This document shows, piece after piece, positions 5,779-8,108 of a DNA stretch of 8,108 bases; the stretch's first letter is position 1; each line of letters begins with the position of its first letter. The position numbers and the translations under genes are program-made. A model generated the notes under the pieces. It did not search any database, was not told the origin of the DNA, and saw only the letters and a program-made list of their open reading frames with translations. Source of the stretch: Deltaproteobacteria bacterium (lineage in GTDB: Bacteria > Desulfobacterota > GWC2-55-46 > S146-73); the NCBI GenBank assembly GCA_015492355.1, contig WGFF01000038.1:1-8108 (forward strand), read 5' to 3'.

Positions 5779-7077
5779 TCAGATACCCTGGAAAGTTGCA
5801 AGTATTTCCTTCCTCCACCTCTCTATGTCATGGAGTGCCCTTTTTACCTTCTTCTCCTTGCTTCCACCTTCCTGGAGGAGACCGAAGTTAACGTTCATGG
5901 GCTGGAAGTGTTTTATCCCAGGGTCTGTAACGTATCTAAGGAGTGCCCCGGTTATGGTAGTCGGTGGAGGGAAGACAGGCCTAAGACCCGCACACAGCCT
6001 CAGCGCATTTATACCTGCCACAAGCCCTGACATTGCTGACTCACAGTAACCCTCAACCCCTGTAAGCTGTCCAGCAAAAAGGATGGATGGGTCTCTTTTC
6101 AGCTGAAGTGTGGTCTTGAGTATCCTTGGAGAATCTATGTACGTATTCCTGTGTATCTTACCGAATCTTGCAAACTCCGCATTCTCAAGCCCCGGTATCA
6201 TCCTAAAAACCCTTTTCTGTTCAGGATAGGTAAGCCTTGTCTGGAACCCCACCATGTTGTAAAGCGTATCCTCCCTGTTCTCCCTCCTCAACTGTACAAC
6301 CGCATAGGGACGTTTCCCTGTCCTCGGGTCTATGAGTCCAACAGGCTTCATGGGTCCGAAAAGTGGTGTCCTTTCTCCCCTCTCTGCAAGGGTCTCTATG
6401 GGCACACAGCCTTCAAAAAAGGGAATCCTCTCAAAACTCCTTAACGGTACCTTGTCCGCCCTTTTGAGTTCGTCGATGAATCTATGGTATTCATCCCTGT
6501 CCATGGGACAGTTTATGTAATCATCCCCTCCCTTGCCATAACGTGATGCCCTGAAGGCTACCTCCATATTTATGGAGTCCCTGTAGACTATGGGTGAGAC
6601 CGCATCGTAGAAATAAAGACTCCTGCCACCCACAATGGACTGTATCCTGCCTGCAAGCCTCTCCGATGTGAGTGGACCTGTAGCAATGATAAGGGGTCTG
6701 TGGGATGGTATATCCACCACCTCTTCCCTTACAATCCTTACACCCATCTTTTTGAGGGTCTCTGTTACAGCACGTGAGAATGCATCCCTATCGACAGCAA
6801 GGGTCTTACCCGCTGGTACACTTGTAAGCTCCGCTGTCTTTACAACGATGGAATCGAGCCTTCTCATCTCCTCTTTGAGGAGCCCGGATGCATTCTCAAG
6901 GGAGTTGGACTTAAGGGAATTACTACAGACAAGCTCGCACAGAAAGGGTGATGAATGGGCTGGGGAAAACCTTACAGGCTTCATCTCGTAGAGGATGACC
7001 TTCCCACCACCCCTTGCAACCTGATACGCCGCTTCACACCCTGCAAGCCCACCACCTATTATGAATACCTCTGCCAT
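5779..7077 (-). CDS. trmFO: Methylenetetrahydrofolate--tRNA-(uracil-5-)-methyltransferase TrmFO
   Basis: TrmFO uses 5,10-methylenetetrahydrofolate and FADH2 to methylate uridine 54 in the T-loop of tRNA. The 432-residue product is of family length. It opens with the FAD-binding Rossmann motif IIGGGLAGCEAA (6-17), followed by YEMKP (30-34). Cys51 (in CSNS) and Cys224 (in EGCVPIE) are spaced 173 apart, matching the Cys53/Cys226 pair known in the Bacillus subtilis enzyme. Late in the protein, LFAGQLTGVEGYCESAMSG (333-351) is the conserved GidA-family FAD-contacting segment. Length and these motifs separate it from the larger GidA/MnmG. The ATG at 7077 puts the Rossmann strand right at the start, as expected; no Shine-Dalgarno sequence is visible before it. 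It is divergent from ftsE and leads the pair with the small HEAT gene. Confidence 0.97.
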   Translation of the reverse strand: MAEVFIIGGGLAGCEAAYQVARGGGKVILYEMKPVRFSPAHSSPFLCELVCSNSLKSNSLENASGLLKEEMRRLDSIVVKTAELTSVPAGKTLAVDRDAFSRAVTETLKKMGVRIVREEVVDIPSHRPLIIATGPLTSERLAGRIQSIVGGRSLYFYDAVSPIVYRDSINMEVAFRASRYGKGGDDYINCPMDRDEYHRFIDELKRADKVPLRSFERIPFFEGCVPIETLAERGERTPLFGPMKPVGLIDPRTGKRPYAVVQLRRENREDTLYNMVGFQTRLTYPEQKRVFRMIPGLENAEFARFGKIHRNTYIDSPRILKTTLQLKRDPSILFAGQLTGVEGYCESAMSGLVAGINALRLCAGLRPVFPPPTTITGALLRYVTDPGIKHFQPMNVNFGLLQEGGSKEKKVKRALHDIERWRKEILATFQGI

Positions 7078-7083
7078 GTAACT

Positions 7084-7113
7084 ATATTACTTTATTATCC
7101 CCTCTCTGTGCAA
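7084..7113 (-). promoter_or_regulatory. Possible trmFO promoter giving a leaderless or near-leaderless mRNA
   Basis: On the minus strand TTGCAC (7113-7108) and TAATAT (7089-7084) are 18 bases apart. The -10 box ends only six bases before the trmFO ATG, so RNA would begin at or next to the start codon. A second -10-like GATAAT (7099-7094) lacks a good -35. The absence of a Shine-Dalgarno sequence fits either reading. Confidence 0.35.
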
Positions 7114-7210
7114 GTTCTGATATCTATCCTCTTCATCATAATGACCCAGAGGGGTATGGAGATACCCACATATCCAGCACCACACCATCCTCCACTCACT
7201 GCCATCACCC

Positions 7211-7239
7211 TTGACATGGAATAGCGCACTTGGGATAAT
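7211..7239 (+). promoter_or_regulatory. Near-consensus sigma-70 promoter of ftsEX
   Basis: TTGACA (7211-7216), a perfect -35 box, is followed after exactly 17 bases by GATAAT (7234-7239), one mismatch from the -10 consensus. Transcription would start near 7246, about 28 bases before the ftsE ATG. This rules out the TTG at 7211 as a start codon, since it is the -35 box itself. Confidence 0.8.
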
Positions 7240-7273
7240 GTTTCTTATTAAGATTTTCCTGACAGGTCTCCCT

Positions 7274-7927
7274 ATGATACAGATGTATCATGTTTCAAAG
7301 AGTTATGACGGTGCTGTACCTGCCCTTGTGGATATTACACTGAAGATAGAGAAGGGGGAGTTCCTCTTCGTTACAGGTCCGAGTGGGGCTGGCAAGACCA
7401 CACTCCTTAAGATAATGTTCGGCTCTGAGGCTCCCAGCCACGGACAGATTATAATAGACGGCAGAAACTACTACAGGATACCCGACCACGAGATACCGCT
7501 CCTGAGAAGGCGGATAGGTTTTGTGTTTCAGGATTTCAAGCTCCTGCCGAACAGAACCGTCTTTGAGAACGTGGCACTTTCGCTCAAGGTGCTCGGCATG
7601 AGGCCTGTGGAGGTGAGAAAACGGGTCCTGAGGGTACTTTCCTATCTCAGGCTCCAGCACAGGGTAAACTTCAAGCCCCTGAGTCTATCTGGAGGGGAAC
7701 AGCAGAGGGTGGCAATAGCAAGGGCTCTGGTAAAGGAGCCAGCCATACTCCTGGCAGACGAACCAACGGGTAATCTCGACCCAGAACTGGCAATGGAGAT
7801 AATAGAACTCTTCAAGGAGGTAAACAGCAAAGGCACCACAGTGGTCATAGCCACACACGACAGAGCCATTATAGAGAGATTCAACAAAAGAACCGTTGCT
7901 CTGAATCACGGGAGGATTGTGGACTGA
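7274..7927 (+). CDS. ftsE: Cell-division ATP-binding protein FtsE
   Basis: FtsE is the cytoplasmic ATPase of the FtsEX ABC complex, which couples ATP hydrolysis to activation of septal peptidoglycan hydrolases. The 217-residue product is of typical length. It carries Walker A GPSGAGKT (35-42), Q-loop Gln86 in FVFQDFKLL, signature LSGGE (138-142), Walker B ILLADEP (158-164) and the switch His195 in ATHD. YDGAVPALVDI near the N-terminus and FQDFKLLPNRTVFENVA are typical of FtsE rather than of LolD-type ATPases. The ATG at 7274 follows the promoter at 7211-7239, has AGGT six bases upstream, and places MIQMYHVSKSY at the start as in the family. A second ATG at 7283 is a minor alternative. It overlaps ftsX by one base (TGATG), so the subunits are probably translated together. 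Confidence 0.96.
   Translation: MIQMYHVSKSYDGAVPALVDITLKIEKGEFLFVTGPSGAGKTTLLKIMFGSEAPSHGQIIIDGRNYYRIPDHEIPLLRRRIGFVFQDFKLLPNRTVFENVALSLKVLGMRPVEVRKRVLRVLSYLRLQHRVNFKPLSLSGGEQQRVAIARALVKEPAILLADEPTGNLDPELAMEIIELFKEVNSKGTTVVIATHDRAIIERFNKRTVALNHGRIVD
7911..7915 (+). promoter_or_regulatory. Ribosome binding site of ftsX
   Basis: GGAGG lies 11 bases before the ftsX ATG at 7927, inside the ftsE coding end. It is the best Shine-Dalgarno match among the genes here and supports that start. Confidence 0.6.
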
Positions 7928-8108
7928 TGGGGGTTGCATCGAGCCTCCTATACTCCATCCGTGATGCCTTTCAGAGCATAAGGGAAAATATAACAACAAC
8001 AGCCCTTACCTCGGTAACCATTGGTTTTTCACTTGCTATATTTACACTCTTTCTGATTGTCTTTGTAAACCTGAACAAGGTCATAAAGACCTGGGGTGAC
8101 AGGACACA
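7927..8108 (+). CDS. ftsX: Cell-division protein FtsX, N-terminal part (cut by window edge)
   Basis: FtsX is the inner-membrane subunit partnering FtsE; its external loop recruits peptidoglycan hydrolase activators. Only the first 60 codons are present. They show the family pattern: a short cytoplasmic start with SLLYSIRDAFQSIRENI (6-22), then a hydrophobic membrane helix at about 25-47 (SVTIGFSLAIFTLFLIVFV), then NLNKVIKTWGD (48-58), where the periplasmic domain should begin. The ATG overlaps the ftsE stop by one base. Identification rests on this N-terminus together with its position directly after ftsE. Confidence 0.92.
   Translation, partial: MGVASSLLYSIRDAFQSIRENITTTALTSVTIGFSLAIFTLFLIVFVNLNKVIKTWGDRT

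Noticed and set aside
7211..7273. Extended N-terminus for FtsE starting at TTG 7211
   Set aside because: The TTG is the -35 box of a near-consensus promoter and the extra 21 residues are absent from typical FtsE proteins.

Overview
The window looks like ordinary bacterial chromosome, probably from a Gram-negative lineage such as Nitrospirota (Thermodesulfovibrio-like) or a Desulfobacterota relative. The pointers are heavy use of ATA (Ile) and AGG/AGA (Arg) codons in every gene, a folate-dependent TrmFO, an HD-GYP/HEAT gene pair, and a dispersed repeat of the 'CATTGCGAGGAACGAAGC' type. The taxonomy is inference; no rRNA or other decisive marker is present.

Layout, left to right. Positions 1-267 are noncoding and rich in inverted repeats: a perfect 16-bp hairpin at 8-41 and an imperfect one at 47-89. 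radA (DNA repair and branch-migration ATPase) runs leftward at 1623-268. It is divergent from a two-gene rightward operon: a HEAT-repeat protein (1721-3367) overlapping by an ATGA junction with an HD-GYP domain protein (3364-4707). Positions 4708-5185 are a noncoding convergent junction holding a nested, MITE-like inverted-repeat element (4920-5047) and an imperfect 33-bp direct repeat. A leftward pair follows: trmFO (7077-5779) and, 23 bp downstream of it, a small HEAT-repeat gene (5755-5186). A 196-bp divergent intergenic region separates trmFO from ftsE (7274-7927), which overlaps the start of ftsX (7927 to the window edge) by one base. A near-consensus sigma-70 promoter precedes ftsE.

How the genes work together. 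ftsE and ftsX encode the ATPase and membrane subunits of the cell-division ABC complex. trmFO makes 5-methyluridine-54 in tRNA, and the HEAT gene behind it probably shares its transcript. The least conventional part is the HEAT/HD-GYP pair. Both proteins begin with what appears to be the same ~135-residue N-terminal domain, marked by YPxGHP, followed by unrelated C-terminal parts: HEAT repeats in one and a c-di-GMP phosphodiesterase-like domain in the other. With translational coupling, this suggests a co-functioning signalling module whose sensor or dimerisation domain is shared. The window is otherwise housekeeping; there is no CRISPR array, phage, transposase or tRNA.
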